A stretch of DNA of 15,703 bases from Bacteroidales bacterium (GTDB taxonomy: Bacteria > Bacteroidota > Bacteroidia > Bacteroidales > UBA10428). Both the position numbers and the translations under genes were made by a program. Under the pieces are notes generated by a model. The model saw only the letters and a program-made list of their open reading frames with translations, did not search any database and was not told where the DNA came from. Position 1 is the stretch's first letter; each line of letters opens with the position of its first letter. This document shows, in pieces, positions 6,683 through 13,755 of this stretch. The stretch lies in NCBI GenBank assembly GCA_016926235.1, contig JAFGOZ010000392.1, positions 1-15,703 on the forward strand. Direction: 5' to 3'.

Positions 6683-7921
6683 TTAATTATTCTTTAAACA
6701 TCGCACACTCTTACCTGCCGATTTATCATTATTAAACCGGGTCATGTTTTTTAAATGTACAGATATTGCGTAGTACCATGCAGACTTATCATTATCCTGT
6801 GAATTACTCCACCAATGACCAGTATATCCAATATAGCTAAAAACTCCATTTTTATCGCGAAAGCCACCAGGAAGAGCTGAAAAACCATAATTATTTTCTG
6901 CTATTTGATCAGGACACATCCAATGTGATCCAGCATCAACTAATTTATTACCCGCAACCTCTAATCCTCCTAAATAATCAATTAACACCGACCATTCATC
7001 ATCACTGGGTATATGCCAACCTGTGGGGCACAAATTGCGAGGGTCATTAACAACATACCAATTGTATATAGCTCCATAAGTGTTTCTAAAAGATGAATCG
7101 TTGTTGTACCAACAGTAAGCTCCATTATTTATAGATTTCCATTCTGATTTATCGGAAATCATTTTTATTGGATCTCCATTACTGTAATGTGTACTACTAA
7201 GATTTTCTTTCATCCAAACCTGTGTGCCAATGGTTATTGTATTGAATTCTTCAATATTATTTTCACTTTTGTCTTTAGTATCTACTGATATTAAGGATTT
7301 TACTGATTTGTCATCAAGAAAAAGTCTGACATAGTAACCATTATTTTTTGGTTGGGCAATAGTACCGGCACCACTTTCTAAATGAAAATAAACTTCCTTA
7401 CACAGACTCATTATAAAAGCAATGGTTCCTCTGTAATCTTTAGTACTACTCCAAAAGCAAGTTCCTCTTCCAAGAGCTTCATATCTTTTTTTTCCTAATG
7501 AATAAATATAGGATCCGCCTAGAATTGCATTAAAACCACTGCTACCTCCTTCTATCATTTTTAAGAAAACATACTCATTATCAGCTTCATTAATAACTTT
7601 TTTATAGGCTCCTAAAAACCTATGCAATTCATTCCATTCTTCAACAGAGGGCAAATGCCATCCTTCCGGAGCAATATTTTGTGCTGTTTCCCAATCATAT
7701 AGGTAACCATACTTTGAAAAATTATTTGTATCATCATTATATAACCAATAATTTCCGGAACCTGGTTTATAAGCCAAATTTTCAGCCATTATCCATTGAT
7801 CTCCTATTTTTATTATTTTATAAATTCTACCGTCTCTTGGATCAGTATATTTTCCTGTTAACTGAGAATAGGAACTGAAAAAAATATTCAGGAAAACAAA
7901 TAAGAAAAAAATCTTCTTCAT
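6683..7921 (-). CDS. Secreted protein with two Fib_succ_major (FISUMP) domains
   Basis: The product (412 aa) has a Sec signal peptide (MKKIFFLFVFLNIFFSSYSQ, cut about residue 20), followed by two copies of the Fibrobacter succinogenes major paralogous domain. Domain 1 spans about 25-201, with GDQWIMAENL at 40-49, PEGWHLPSVEEW at 85-96 and YYVRL at 196-200. Domain 2 spans about 226-410, with GTQVWMKENL at 232-241, PTGWHIPSDDEW at 299-310 and KSVRC at 404-408. The domain occurs on surface or secreted proteins of Bacteroidota and Fibrobacterota and is tied to no reaction that I can name. Domain 1 lacks the CWYNND/YGAIYNWY block in full form and looks more divergent. No C-terminal secretion tag follows. 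It starts 60 bases from repeat copy B and has no clear TAnnTTTG box, so its promoter may lie inside the repeat. Confidence 0.88.
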   Translation of the reverse strand: MKKIFFLFVFLNIFFSSYSQLTGKYTDPRDGRIYKIIKIGDQWIMAENLAYKPGSGNYWLYNDDTNNFSKYGYLYDWETAQNIAPEGWHLPSVEEWNELHRFLGAYKKVINEADNEYVFLKMIEGGSSGFNAILGGSYIYSLGKKRYEALGRGTCFWSSTKDYRGTIAFIMSLCKEVYFHLESGAGTIAQPKNNGYYVRLFLDDKSVKSLISVDTKDKSENNIEEFNTITIGTQVWMKENLSSTHYSNGDPIKMISDKSEWKSINNGAYCWYNNDSSFRNTYGAIYNWYVVNDPRNLCPTGWHIPSDDEWSVLIDYLGGLEVAGNKLVDAGSHWMCPDQIAENNYGFSALPGGFRDKNGVFSYIGYTGHWWSNSQDNDKSAWYYAISVHLKNMTRFNNDKSAGKSVRCLKNN

Positions 7922-7980
7922 GATTTTAAAATTTAATATTCTCTTTTAATTATAGCTTTGATTTTTATATAATAGTTGCC

Positions 7981-8359
7981 AACCAGTTTATATATAAATT
8001 TGTAAACACTGCTTTATAATAAAGGTAATTTGCCACTACTGCTTAATCGAACAAATAAAACAGCATTGTTTTTTTCTCCCGGTCACCATATTATTGGTTG
8101 CCCACTAACTAAAGTATCCAACACCGGGAGGTATTCGAAATTTAAAACTAAATTTTATACCAGGCAAGAAATCAGAAGTATAGTTATTAATGTTCTATTG
8201 TTATTGGTTGTATTTGCAGGGCGGGTTAACCGCTGTTTTATAGTTTCTGCTTTTGGTTTTGCCTGTAATATATTTTTAAAGCAAGTGAATAAACTTGCTG
8301 AAATAAAATTGCCACAAGTTTAGTCCCAATAAATCGGGACTAAACTTGTGGCAGTTGAG
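7981..8359 (-). repeat. Interspersed non-coding element, copy B (near full length)
   Basis: This copy has all landmarks in order: AACCAGTTTATATATAAATTT, CTCCCGGTCACCAT, CCCACTAACTAAAGTATCCA, GGTATTCGAAATTTAAAAC, CAAGAAATCAGAAGTATAG, TTATTAATGTTCTATTGTT, GCGGGTTAACCGC, TAGTTTCTGC, GCAAGTGAATAAACTTGCTG, and a terminal hairpin. The plus-strand open frame at 8030-8323 lies wholly inside it and is not preserved in the other copies, so it is not a gene. Confidence 0.78.
8311..8352 (-). terminator. Perfect 17-bp hairpin at the repeat end, probable terminator of the lipoprotein gene
   Basis: GCCACAAGTTTAGTCCC (8311-8327) is the exact reverse complement of GGGACTAAACTTGTGGC (8336-8352), with an 8-base loop. 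Read in the direction of transcription it follows the lipoprotein gene (stop at 8411) by about 60 bases and is succeeded by AATTTTATTTC. The stem is long and perfect, the T-run is modest. It is also the terminal block of repeat copy B. Confidence 0.6.
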
Positions 8360-8410
8360 ATATATTATTAAGCTCTATGGATCATGTTATTTTGCACATG
8401 GAAAGTATTC

Positions 8411-9895
8411 CTAATCCTTTACGCAACGTATAGAAAGCCCTGCCCTTTTAAGAGTGCTGGCTTTGGATAAAGCTCTATAATCTGAGGCTAAACTATGACA
8501 CTGTCCGGAGGAATCAAATTTCTCAGTTGCCGACCACCAATCACATGTTTTCCCAATTGGGAAGAAATAACCACGGAAACTACGTGCACCTGACGGGAAT
8601 GCGTTAAAACCACTTTTATTACGATATTCCGGATAATCAATATTGCCTACTGCTCCTATTTCTGATGAAGGATTCCAGCCGGTTTTAGAAGCCAATGATT
8701 TGGCTATTCTATTATTTGTATTCCATTCGTAATCAGTATCAATTGTGCCATCATAATTATACCCATTGTTTTCCAGGTAAATTACCAGTTCTGTCCAATC
8801 CGTTATGTTAGGCACATGCCATCCTATAGGACACAATTTATCAGTTTCAACAGTATACCAGTTGTAAAGAGCTCCGTATGGATTCTTAAAAGTATATTCG
8901 TCATTATTATTCCAGCAATAGCCGGGAATGGCTAAATTGGTCCAGTCAGCAGAATCGGTTACTAAAGGGATGTCGGTTCCATCATTATATTTTGTGGTTT
9001 TCAGGTTTTCAACCATCCACACCTGTGATCCAATTCGTAGTGAATGGTATACATTACCATCCATGTCAGTAATTAACTTTTGGATTTCAATAAATAAAGG
9101 CAAATTTCCCATAGTATTTGAATAGTACTTTAATGAATCAATTAGAAATGTGTAGGTAAAGGTATCATATCCGGGTTTTTCTACTGTCACAGTGTAATTA
9201 CTGATGTTGTCCTTTATAGTAATAACATTATTTGCTATGTTATTTAGGTTTTGAACGTAGGAATAAGATCCATTACTGACTGTAAGTTTAGCCGAAAGCA
9301 GTTGGTCACTCTCATAGTCGGCCACCCCTATTAGAAAACTAAAGGTTTTTACTTCAATAATCGGAAATTGAGTTAATCCAAAATCTTCCGGTTTCTTATC
9401 TTTAGTGCTTAAAACTTCAACACTTACAGGTGTGGTAACGTTTTTTATAACAGAGAAAGAAATGGGTATTGGATGGGCAACATTTTGTGCTTCCTGCGAT
9501 CCTGCAATAGGTGAAGCAAATATTGTACTGCCTGAAGCATTTAGTATTAAAAACTCAGTCAATTTATAATCGCCGGTTTTTAGTACTACTTTTTGTGTGT
9601 AGTAATAGCCATTCATTATCTGAATTTTCAACTCAGAAGATGTATATTTTGTTGAGCTTCCATCACTATTTTGAATCGTTAGGATTACTTTGTCTGCTTC
9701 ATCCAGATTATAACAGTCCAAAGCGTTTTTTACCGTAAACGTGCTTTTTAGATTTTGGACGTCGATTGCAAACGTAACTTCATAACCTGATGAAGGTAAT
9801 TCGGTTTTTTCCTCTTTCTCACAGGAATTAAATCCAATAGTAATAGTAAAAATGACTAATATAATGTTAAACATATAAACTAAACGAGTTTTCAT
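8411..9895 (-). CDS. Lipoprotein with a C-terminal Fib_succ_major (FISUMP) domain
   Basis: The product (494 aa) has a lipoprotein signal ending in GFNSC, with Cys25 as the lipidation site followed by EKEEK. In Bacteroidota an acidic stretch after the cysteine favours export to the cell surface. Residues about 36-270 look beta-rich and resemble tandem immunoglobulin-like or DUF4xxx-type surface modules, which I cannot name. A Fib_succ_major domain fills about 275-494: GSQVWMVENL at 289-298, CWNNNDEYTFKNPYGALYNW near 327-346, PIGWHVPNITDW at 356-367, CDWWSA at 451-456 and SIRCVKD at the end. It is a paralogue of domain 2 of the next gene downstream, with a different N-terminal module. A likely promoter lies about 175 bases upstream (10070-10100). 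Confidence 0.88.
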   Translation of the reverse strand: MKTRLVYMFNIILVIFTITIGFNSCEKEEKTELPSSGYEVTFAIDVQNLKSTFTVKNALDCYNLDEADKVILTIQNSDGSSTKYTSSELKIQIMNGYYYTQKVVLKTGDYKLTEFLILNASGSTIFASPIAGSQEAQNVAHPIPISFSVIKNVTTPVSVEVLSTKDKKPEDFGLTQFPIIEVKTFSFLIGVADYESDQLLSAKLTVSNGSYSYVQNLNNIANNVITIKDNISNYTVTVEKPGYDTFTYTFLIDSLKYYSNTMGNLPLFIEIQKLITDMDGNVYHSLRIGSQVWMVENLKTTKYNDGTDIPLVTDSADWTNLAIPGYCWNNNDEYTFKNPYGALYNWYTVETDKLCPIGWHVPNITDWTELVIYLENNGYNYDGTIDTDYEWNTNNRIAKSLASKTGWNPSSEIGAVGNIDYPEYRNKSGFNAFPSGARSFRGYFFPIGKTCDWWSATEKFDSSGQCHSLASDYRALSKASTLKRAGLSIRCVKD

Positions 9896-10389
9896 TTTGC
9901 AGTATTTAAATTTTTAAAATGAAAAGGATTTGAAAAAAGCAAGTTTTCCCTTTAACATTCAGGTTAACACAACTCACAATAGAGAATGATGGGAGTTGCT
10001 ATACCCAAGCAATTTTAATATTGAATACGCAACGTACATGGAAAAAAAGTCGGATGTTAATTTCACCAGCAAAATTATGGTACTGTGAAGCCAATGTCAA
10101 TATATTTTTGATTAACTCAACCAAAGTGTTGATCATATCTTAAGGTGTTATATAAAGACTATCTCGTTACTAAAAGTTAATCAAACCAATTGACTAAATT
10201 CATTTATGTTTGTATCAAATAGGAGTACCTCCCTTTACCTTGGATGTTGAATTAATTATATTTTTTTCAAAACATCCCTAGTATTTTTATGGGTTAATTC
10301 ATTTTGCTTTTATAACTTTATTTAAATTCTCACCTCCATAATATTTTTAATTTCAGATGAAGAATCGAGGTGCTATGTGCATTAGCGCT
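9896..10389. other. Gene-free leader/intergenic stretch
   Basis: There is no supported gene on either strand. The part next to the lipoprotein gene (to about 10063) would be its leader if the promoter at 10070-10100 is used. The rest, to the repeat copy C, is AT-rich with no repeat, hairpin or RNA gene that I recognise. Confidence 0.5.
10070..10100 (-). promoter_or_regulatory. Candidate Bacteroidota promoter for the lipoprotein gene
   Basis: On the minus strand a -7 box TAATTTTG (10077-10070), matching TAnnTTTG exactly, follows ATTG (its TTG at 10100-10098) after 20 bases. This is the normal spacing for the Bacteroidota primary sigma factor. The start of transcription would be near 10063, giving an untranslated leader of about 165 bases before the ATG at 9895. 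A leader that long could hold regulation, but I see no known riboswitch pattern. Confidence 0.45.
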
Positions 10390-10545
10390 AACTAGTTGCT
10401 ATAACAATTTGTCAATACTACTTTATTTATAGAATAAAAGCAATTTGCTAATAATACTGAATAAGGCATTTAAAATACCATTGTTTTTTTTATCTACCGG
10501 TTAACATTTTTTATATTTTGCCTGATAACTAAAGTTTCCTGAACG
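10390..10545 (-). repeat. Interspersed element, copy C (half copy)
   Basis: Only the gene-distal half is present: AACTAGTTGCTATAACAATTT, CAATACTACTTTATT, GCAATTTGCTAATAATACTG, AATACCATTGTT, CTACCGGTTAACATTTTTTA, GCCTGATAACTAAAGTTTCC. It then breaks off into GAACGAGTCTTT. A nearly identical string, GAAACGAGTCTTT, lies just beyond the complete end of copy D (about 11673-11685). This suggests that an internal deletion joined the half copy to the normal outer flank. The hairpin block is missing, so the outer-membrane protein gene lacks the terminator the other units have. Confidence 0.65.
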
Positions 10546-10652
10546 AGTCTTTGTTTAATTATATAGTCTTATCTTTTTCAAATCTTCTATGTCTTACAAG
10601 TAGGTGTAGCGGCATTAAATATGACCGCATGTTAGAGTGCGTTTTCATTTCT

Positions 10653-11168
10653 TCATGTCTTTAAAGTTGTTATTCCTAATCTTATTCCAATCGTTGCCAT
10701 GGGGAAGGGGACATAGAAATCTTGGTAGTTCATGTCCATTGTAATTGGTACAGAAAGGCCTATGTAGGGTTCCATGACTAAATTCTTTGATAATTGAGCT
10801 TTGTAGTTAAACTTGAATCCGGGTACTAATCCAAGATCCTTGGTACCTTTAAAATCGGTCATATATGCAACTCCAATGTAGCCACTAATAAAAAAGTTCT
10901 TGTACAGATCAGGTTTAAAGTACCTTCTTCTCTCAACTGCAACTTCTAAACCAGTAACCGGTTTATCTAGATAGAAAAAGGACCCGACAGTACCTGCTCC
11001 TCCCCAAAAAACAGTACTGATCTTCTCTTTTTTTGCTAGTTCATAGCTGTATACGAATTCAAGTGAATAGTTAATCAAAGAATACTGATAAGGAAAGAAT
11101 ATTACATCACTTTTAGCAGATGAAGTGATGAATAGAAAGATTGAGACTGCTAAGATTCTTTTTATCAT
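10653..11168 (-). CDS. Small outer-membrane beta-barrel-like protein
   Basis: The product (171 aa) has a signal peptide (MIKRILAVSIFLFITSSAKS, cut about residue 20), then alternating hydrophobic and polar strands with aromatic ends. Examples are YSLINYSLEFVYSYEL, GLEVAVERRRYF, FFISGYIGVAYM, GLVPGFKFNYKAQL, VMEPYIGLSVPIT and ATIGIRLGITTL. That pattern fits a small eight-stranded outer-membrane barrel. GLEVAVERRRYF recalls the barrel families in which a strand is followed by RRYF. No exact family is claimed. The last residues (IRLGITTLKT) do not end in the usual aromatic residue. It ends with TGA, which shows TGA acts as a stop in this DNA. It is flanked by copies C and D of the repeat and is probably monocistronic. 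Confidence 0.72.
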   Translation of the reverse strand: MIKRILAVSIFLFITSSAKSDVIFFPYQYSLINYSLEFVYSYELAKKEKISTVFWGGAGTVGSFFYLDKPVTGLEVAVERRRYFKPDLYKNFFISGYIGVAYMTDFKGTKDLGLVPGFKFNYKAQLSKNLVMEPYIGLSVPITMDMNYQDFYVPFPMATIGIRLGITTLKT

Positions 11169-11192
11169 CTGTTTATCTTAAGGAATGCACTC

Positions 11193-11668
11193 TAACATAA
11201 GTATAAAAACAATTGTCGTTTATATTTAAAAAGCACAATTGTTCTTTTTTTCTCCCGAATACCATTTTTTAAAAGTTGCCTGCTAACTAAAGTATCCAAT
11301 TCAGATAGCAATTGGAACGGGAGTTACTCGAAGTTTAAAATTAATTTTTATACTTCGCAAGAAATCAGGAGTATAGTTATTAATGTTCTATTGTTATTGG
11401 CTGTATTGGTATGGCGGGTAAACTGACTATCGTCAGGCAAGTTAAAATACGTTAGATCCCGATGCGAAACGATCGGGATTATTCCAATATTAATCGGAAT
11501 AACTTGATAATTTTTATTCGTTTTTAACTCTAAAAATTATAGTCTCTCTGATTTATAGTTTCTGCTGTTGGTTTTGCCTGTACCGTATTTTTAAAGCAAG
11601 TGAATAAACTTGTTGAAATAAATTGCCACAAGTTATGATGAAGCTAAAATTTGCGGCAGTTGAGGGGA
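11193..11668 (-). repeat. Interspersed element, copy D (with a roughly 125-base insertion)
   Basis: Landmarks match copy B from TAACATAAGTATAAAAACAATT through GCCTGCTAACTAAAGTATCC, TACTTCGCAAGAAATCAGG and TTATTAATGTTCTATTGTT to GGCGGGTAAACTG (to about 11425). They resume at TTTATAGTTTCTGCTG (about 11552) and end with the hairpin block GCCACAAGTTATGATG paired imperfectly to AAATTTGCGGC and then AGTTGAGGGG. The extra bases in between are described separately. Confidence 0.72.
11426..11550. repeat. Hairpin-rich insertion inside repeat copy D
   Basis: Relative to copies A and B there are about 125 extra bases. They hold three hairpins in a row: CTGAC/GTCAG (11423-11436), ATCCCGAT/ATCGGGAT with loop GCGAAACG (11456-11479), and ATTCCAAT/ATCGGAAT with one mismatch (11480-11499). 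CTG occurs on both edges of the extra block. It may be a small nested mobile hairpin element. Confidence 0.5.
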
Positions 11669-11748
11669 TTTTGAAACGAGTCTTTATCCACCGATACAAA
11701 AGTTAATACGGAAACAAAATGCTTATACGAAACGGTCGCCCCGTTGCA

Positions 11749-12051
11749 CTATATTTGCTGTTGTGGCGCTTTTATCTTTATTTTTAATAATATATCTTTT
11801 TTATCTTTTCTCTCTTCCTCGATATCATAATCATCCTGTAATCCAAGCCAAAATTTTGCTGAATTACCAAAATATGAACTAAATCTTAATGCTGTATCAG
11901 CAGTAATCCTCCGTTTTCCTTTGATTATTTGTGAAATACGAGTCTGAGGGATATCTGTGTCTTTTGAGAGTCTATACGCAGTTATTTCAAGAGGTTGTAA
12001 AAACTCCTCCAATAAAATCTCTCCTGGGTGAATGTTTGCTAATCTATCCAT
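11749..12051 (-). CDS. higA: HigA-family antitoxin (XRE-type helix-turn-helix)
   Basis: The product (100 aa) has the HigA signature start (IHPGEILLEEFLQPLEITAYRLS) and a helix-turn-helix across about residues 20-64 (LSKDTDIPQTRISQIIKGKRRITADTALRFSSYFG). FWLGLQDDYDIE follows, as in the addiction-module antidote family. It should neutralise the HigB toxin and repress its own operon. It starts at ATG 12051, 16 bases after the toxin stop, preceded by a GGAGG ribosome site (12059-12063) seven bases upstream. That is unusually strong for Bacteroidota and would favour antitoxin excess. The order toxin-then-antitoxin is the normal one for higBA. The final residues (KIKAPQQQI) are ordinary. Confidence 0.93.
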   Translation of the reverse strand: MDRLANIHPGEILLEEFLQPLEITAYRLSKDTDIPQTRISQIIKGKRRITADTALRFSSYFGNSAKFWLGLQDDYDIEEERKDKKDILLKIKIKAPQQQI

Positions 12052-12058
12052 TTTTAAT

Positions 12059-12063
12059 CCTCC
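12059..12063 (-). promoter_or_regulatory. Strong Shine-Dalgarno before higA
   Basis: GGAGG on the minus strand lies seven bases before the higA ATG. Such sites are uncommon in this phylum. It supports the chosen start and independent, efficient translation of the antitoxin. Confidence 0.6.
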
Positions 12064-12067
12064 GTTT

Positions 12068-12343
12068 TTAATGATAATCCATTATCTCAACATCGTGAGC
12101 GTTATTGTCAATCCACTGAAATACAATTCTCCATTGATCATTTATCCTAATACTATAAAAATCGGAACTTTTTAATTTTTCAAGTCTATTGGATGGAGGT
12201 ATTCTTAAATCAGACCAATTTTGTGAGTTATTTATCATTCTTAATTTTCTCCGTCCAATCTGTTGTATCTCATTCGGTATCTTTTTGACACGCTCTCCAT
12301 TCCAAATTTTTTCTGTATCCTTTGATCCAAATGAAACAATCAT
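12068..12343 (-). CDS. higB: HigB-family toxin (RelE superfamily mRNA interferase)
   Basis: The product (91 aa) belongs to the plasmid maintenance killer family: IVSFGSKDTEKIWNG at the start, a helix with RRKLRMINNSQNWSDLRIPPSNRLEKL (about 32-58), then SIRINDQWRIVFQW (about 64-77) and VEIMDYH at the end. The central basic residues, the RINDQWRI strand and the terminal histidine fit the fold that cleaves ribosome-bound mRNA. Length equals the family's usual 90-95 aa, so it appears intact. Start ATG 12343 lies about 25 bases downstream of an excellent promoter (12368-12399). It forms one operon with higA. Confidence 0.92.
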   Translation of the reverse strand: MIVSFGSKDTEKIWNGERVKKIPNEIQQIGRRKLRMINNSQNWSDLRIPPSNRLEKLKSSDFYSIRINDQWRIVFQWIDNNAHDVEIMDYH

Positions 12344-12367
12344 ACTATCATTTTACATTACTAACGC

Positions 12368-12399
12368 CAAAGATAACTATTTTGTTTCAAATTGTCAAA
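12368..12399 (-). promoter_or_regulatory. Bacteroidota promoter of the higBA operon
   Basis: On the minus strand TTTG (12399-12396), 20 bases, and TATCTTTG (12375-12368) match the phylum consensus TTTG-N19/20-TAnnTTTG in full. Transcription should start near 12361, giving a leader of about 18 bases to higB. HigA repressor binding would be expected over or just after this box. I see no clear palindrome to define the operator. Confidence 0.7.
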
Positions 12400-12431
12400 T
12401 TATTGTCGGAGTGTTGGAATAAAAACACCAC

Positions 12432-12649
12432 AACTAGTTTATGTAACTAGTCGTTAGTATTGATTTATGTATATAATAAAGGCCATTTGCTAATACTACT
12501 GAATAGAAGATGTATAACACCATTATTCTTTTTATCTCCCGGTCAACATTTTTTATAACAATACTCATAATTGGGTAATCGGGCGATTAAACTTGCTGAA
12601 ACAAATTGCCACAAGTTACGCTGAATCTATAATTGGAGCAGTTGAGGGG
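12432..12649 (-). repeat. Interspersed element, copy E (internal deletion)
   Basis: The left end is present (AACTAGTTTATGTAACTAG, ATAATAAAGGCCATTTGC, CTCCCGGTCAACATTTTTTATA). It then passes directly to TTAAACTTGCTGAAACAAATTG and the end block GCCACAAGTT ... GGAGCAGTTGAGGGG. About 200 bases of the middle are missing, so an internal deletion occurred between about 12560 and 12580. The end hairpin has decayed. It follows the SGNH hydrolase gene in transcription order. Confidence 0.68.
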
Positions 12650-12725
12650 TTGATTGAATGTTCTCCATGATTTAAAATTTTTTTATCATGAATTATTATG
12701 CAGCCGATTTTCCTGTCCAAAGCGC

Positions 12726-13493
12726 TTACCTAAACATTTCCGACAAGCTCAACCGCTTAAATTTGACTTCATCGATAAATAATTTTGCTACTACTTTAGC
12801 GCCATAAACATTTAGGTGAGTGGAATCCAGTTTCCCTTTTTCAAAATTCGGGTATTCGCCTGGTTTACAAAAATTATAGATTGTTTTCGATTTTTCGGGT
12901 CCCATTTCTGTAACCAATTGCCGGGTGAGTGATTCCATATCGATGTATGGCGTTTGGGTTTCTTTGGCTATTTCTTTGGCGGCCACAATATAATCTCCGT
13001 GAGTATCTTTGAGGTTACCCTGGGAATCGAAATGGCGGCGGACAATGGATGAGCACACAATCGGGTACGCCCCTTTTGAACGGGTGTCTTCAATAAATTT
13101 CCTGATATTTGCCTTAAAACCTGTAAAAGGATCGGTATGTCTTGTCGTATCGGGTTTTTCGTCGTTATGCCCAAACTGAATAACAACATAATCTCCAGCC
13201 TGAATACTGTCATATATTTTATTCCATCGTCCTTCGTCTATATAACTTTTTGTACTTCTTCCATTAACCGCATGATTATGTACTGTGGTATTTTCTGTTA
13301 CAAATTCCTGTAATGCCTCACCCCAACCTGATTCCGGAAAACGAAGTTCACTTTTTGTTGCCATGGTTGAATCGCCTATCATCCAGATGTTGATTTTTTT
13401 TGTACCTGAAAAAGATACAACCATTAAAAAGCCTGCTATAAGAAAAATGAATGAAAAGAACTTCTTCTTTTTTATGTTTACTTTAAATTTCAT
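12726..13493 (-). CDS. Secreted SGNH hydrolase, rhamnogalacturonan acetylesterase-like
   Basis: The product (255 aa) has a basic, hydrophobic N-terminus (residues about 1-31), a signal peptide or anchor. It then shows all SGNH blocks: block I MIGDST with Ser42, block II AVNGRS with Gly78, block III FGHND with Asn110, and block V DSTH with Asp223 and His226. Spacing and order match the rhamnogalacturonan acetylesterase-like group (CE12-type), which removes acetyl groups from pectic backbones. Catalytic residues are complete. It lies directly downstream of another secreted esterase, which supports a role in polysaccharide de-esterification. No SusC/SusD pair or glycoside hydrolase is in the window, so the polymer cannot be fixed. 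ATG 13493 gives the full signal sequence. Confidence 0.86.
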   Translation of the reverse strand: MKFKVNIKKKKFFSFIFLIAGFLMVVSFSGTKKINIWMIGDSTMATKSELRFPESGWGEALQEFVTENTTVHNHAVNGRSTKSYIDEGRWNKIYDSIQAGDYVVIQFGHNDEKPDTTRHTDPFTGFKANIRKFIEDTRSKGAYPIVCSSIVRRHFDSQGNLKDTHGDYIVAAKEIAKETQTPYIDMESLTRQLVTEMGPEKSKTIYNFCKPGEYPNFEKGKLDSTHLNVYGAKVVAKLFIDEVKFKRLSLSEMFR

Positions 13494-13755
13494 TTATGCC
13501 TGATTTATTAATTTACAGTATGTTGTGATTTCTCATTCACTTAAAGCCAACCAGATTTCATAATAATTTTTTCATATTGCATTATGTGTCTAATATAGGT
13601 AAATTACTATTACTTCTGAACACAACTTGTAAAACAAGGCTGTTTGTTATATCTCCAATTTATTATGTAGTGTTTGCTAACAACCTGCTTCTGATATAAA
13701 TATGTATTTGCAAAAATATTATCCTGTAAAATGTTTTAAAATTTATTCAAAAAGT
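13494..13755. other. Intergenic stretch between the two esterase genes, mostly a diverged repeat
   Basis: No gene is present. A degraded copy of the interspersed element fills 13549-13685. A TATTTTTG box (13718-13711, minus strand) could be a -7 element but lacks a TTG at the right distance and lies more than 200 bases from the SGNH start, so it is not called as a promoter. Confidence 0.5.
13549..13685 (-). repeat. Interspersed element, copy F (diverged half copy)
   Basis: AACCAG at the left end, then GGTAAATTACTATTACTTCTGAACA, GGCTGTTTGTTATATCTCC and GTGTTTGCTAAC align in order with copy B landmarks (GGTAATTTGCCACTACTG, AACAGCATTGTT, CTCCCGG, CCCACTAAC). Divergence is high and the hairpin half is missing. 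It lies after the end of the three-module esterase gene, keeping the gene-then-repeat order. Confidence 0.45.

Noticed and set aside
8030..8323. Plus-strand open frame of 97 codons with a hydrophobic segment
   Set aside because: It lies fully inside repeat copy B. The other copies differ in length by amounts that break the frame and carry stops, so coding constraint is absent.
12968..13213. Second minus-strand open frame inside the SGNH hydrolase gene
   Set aside because: It is a shadow frame. The main frame carries all four catalytic blocks.
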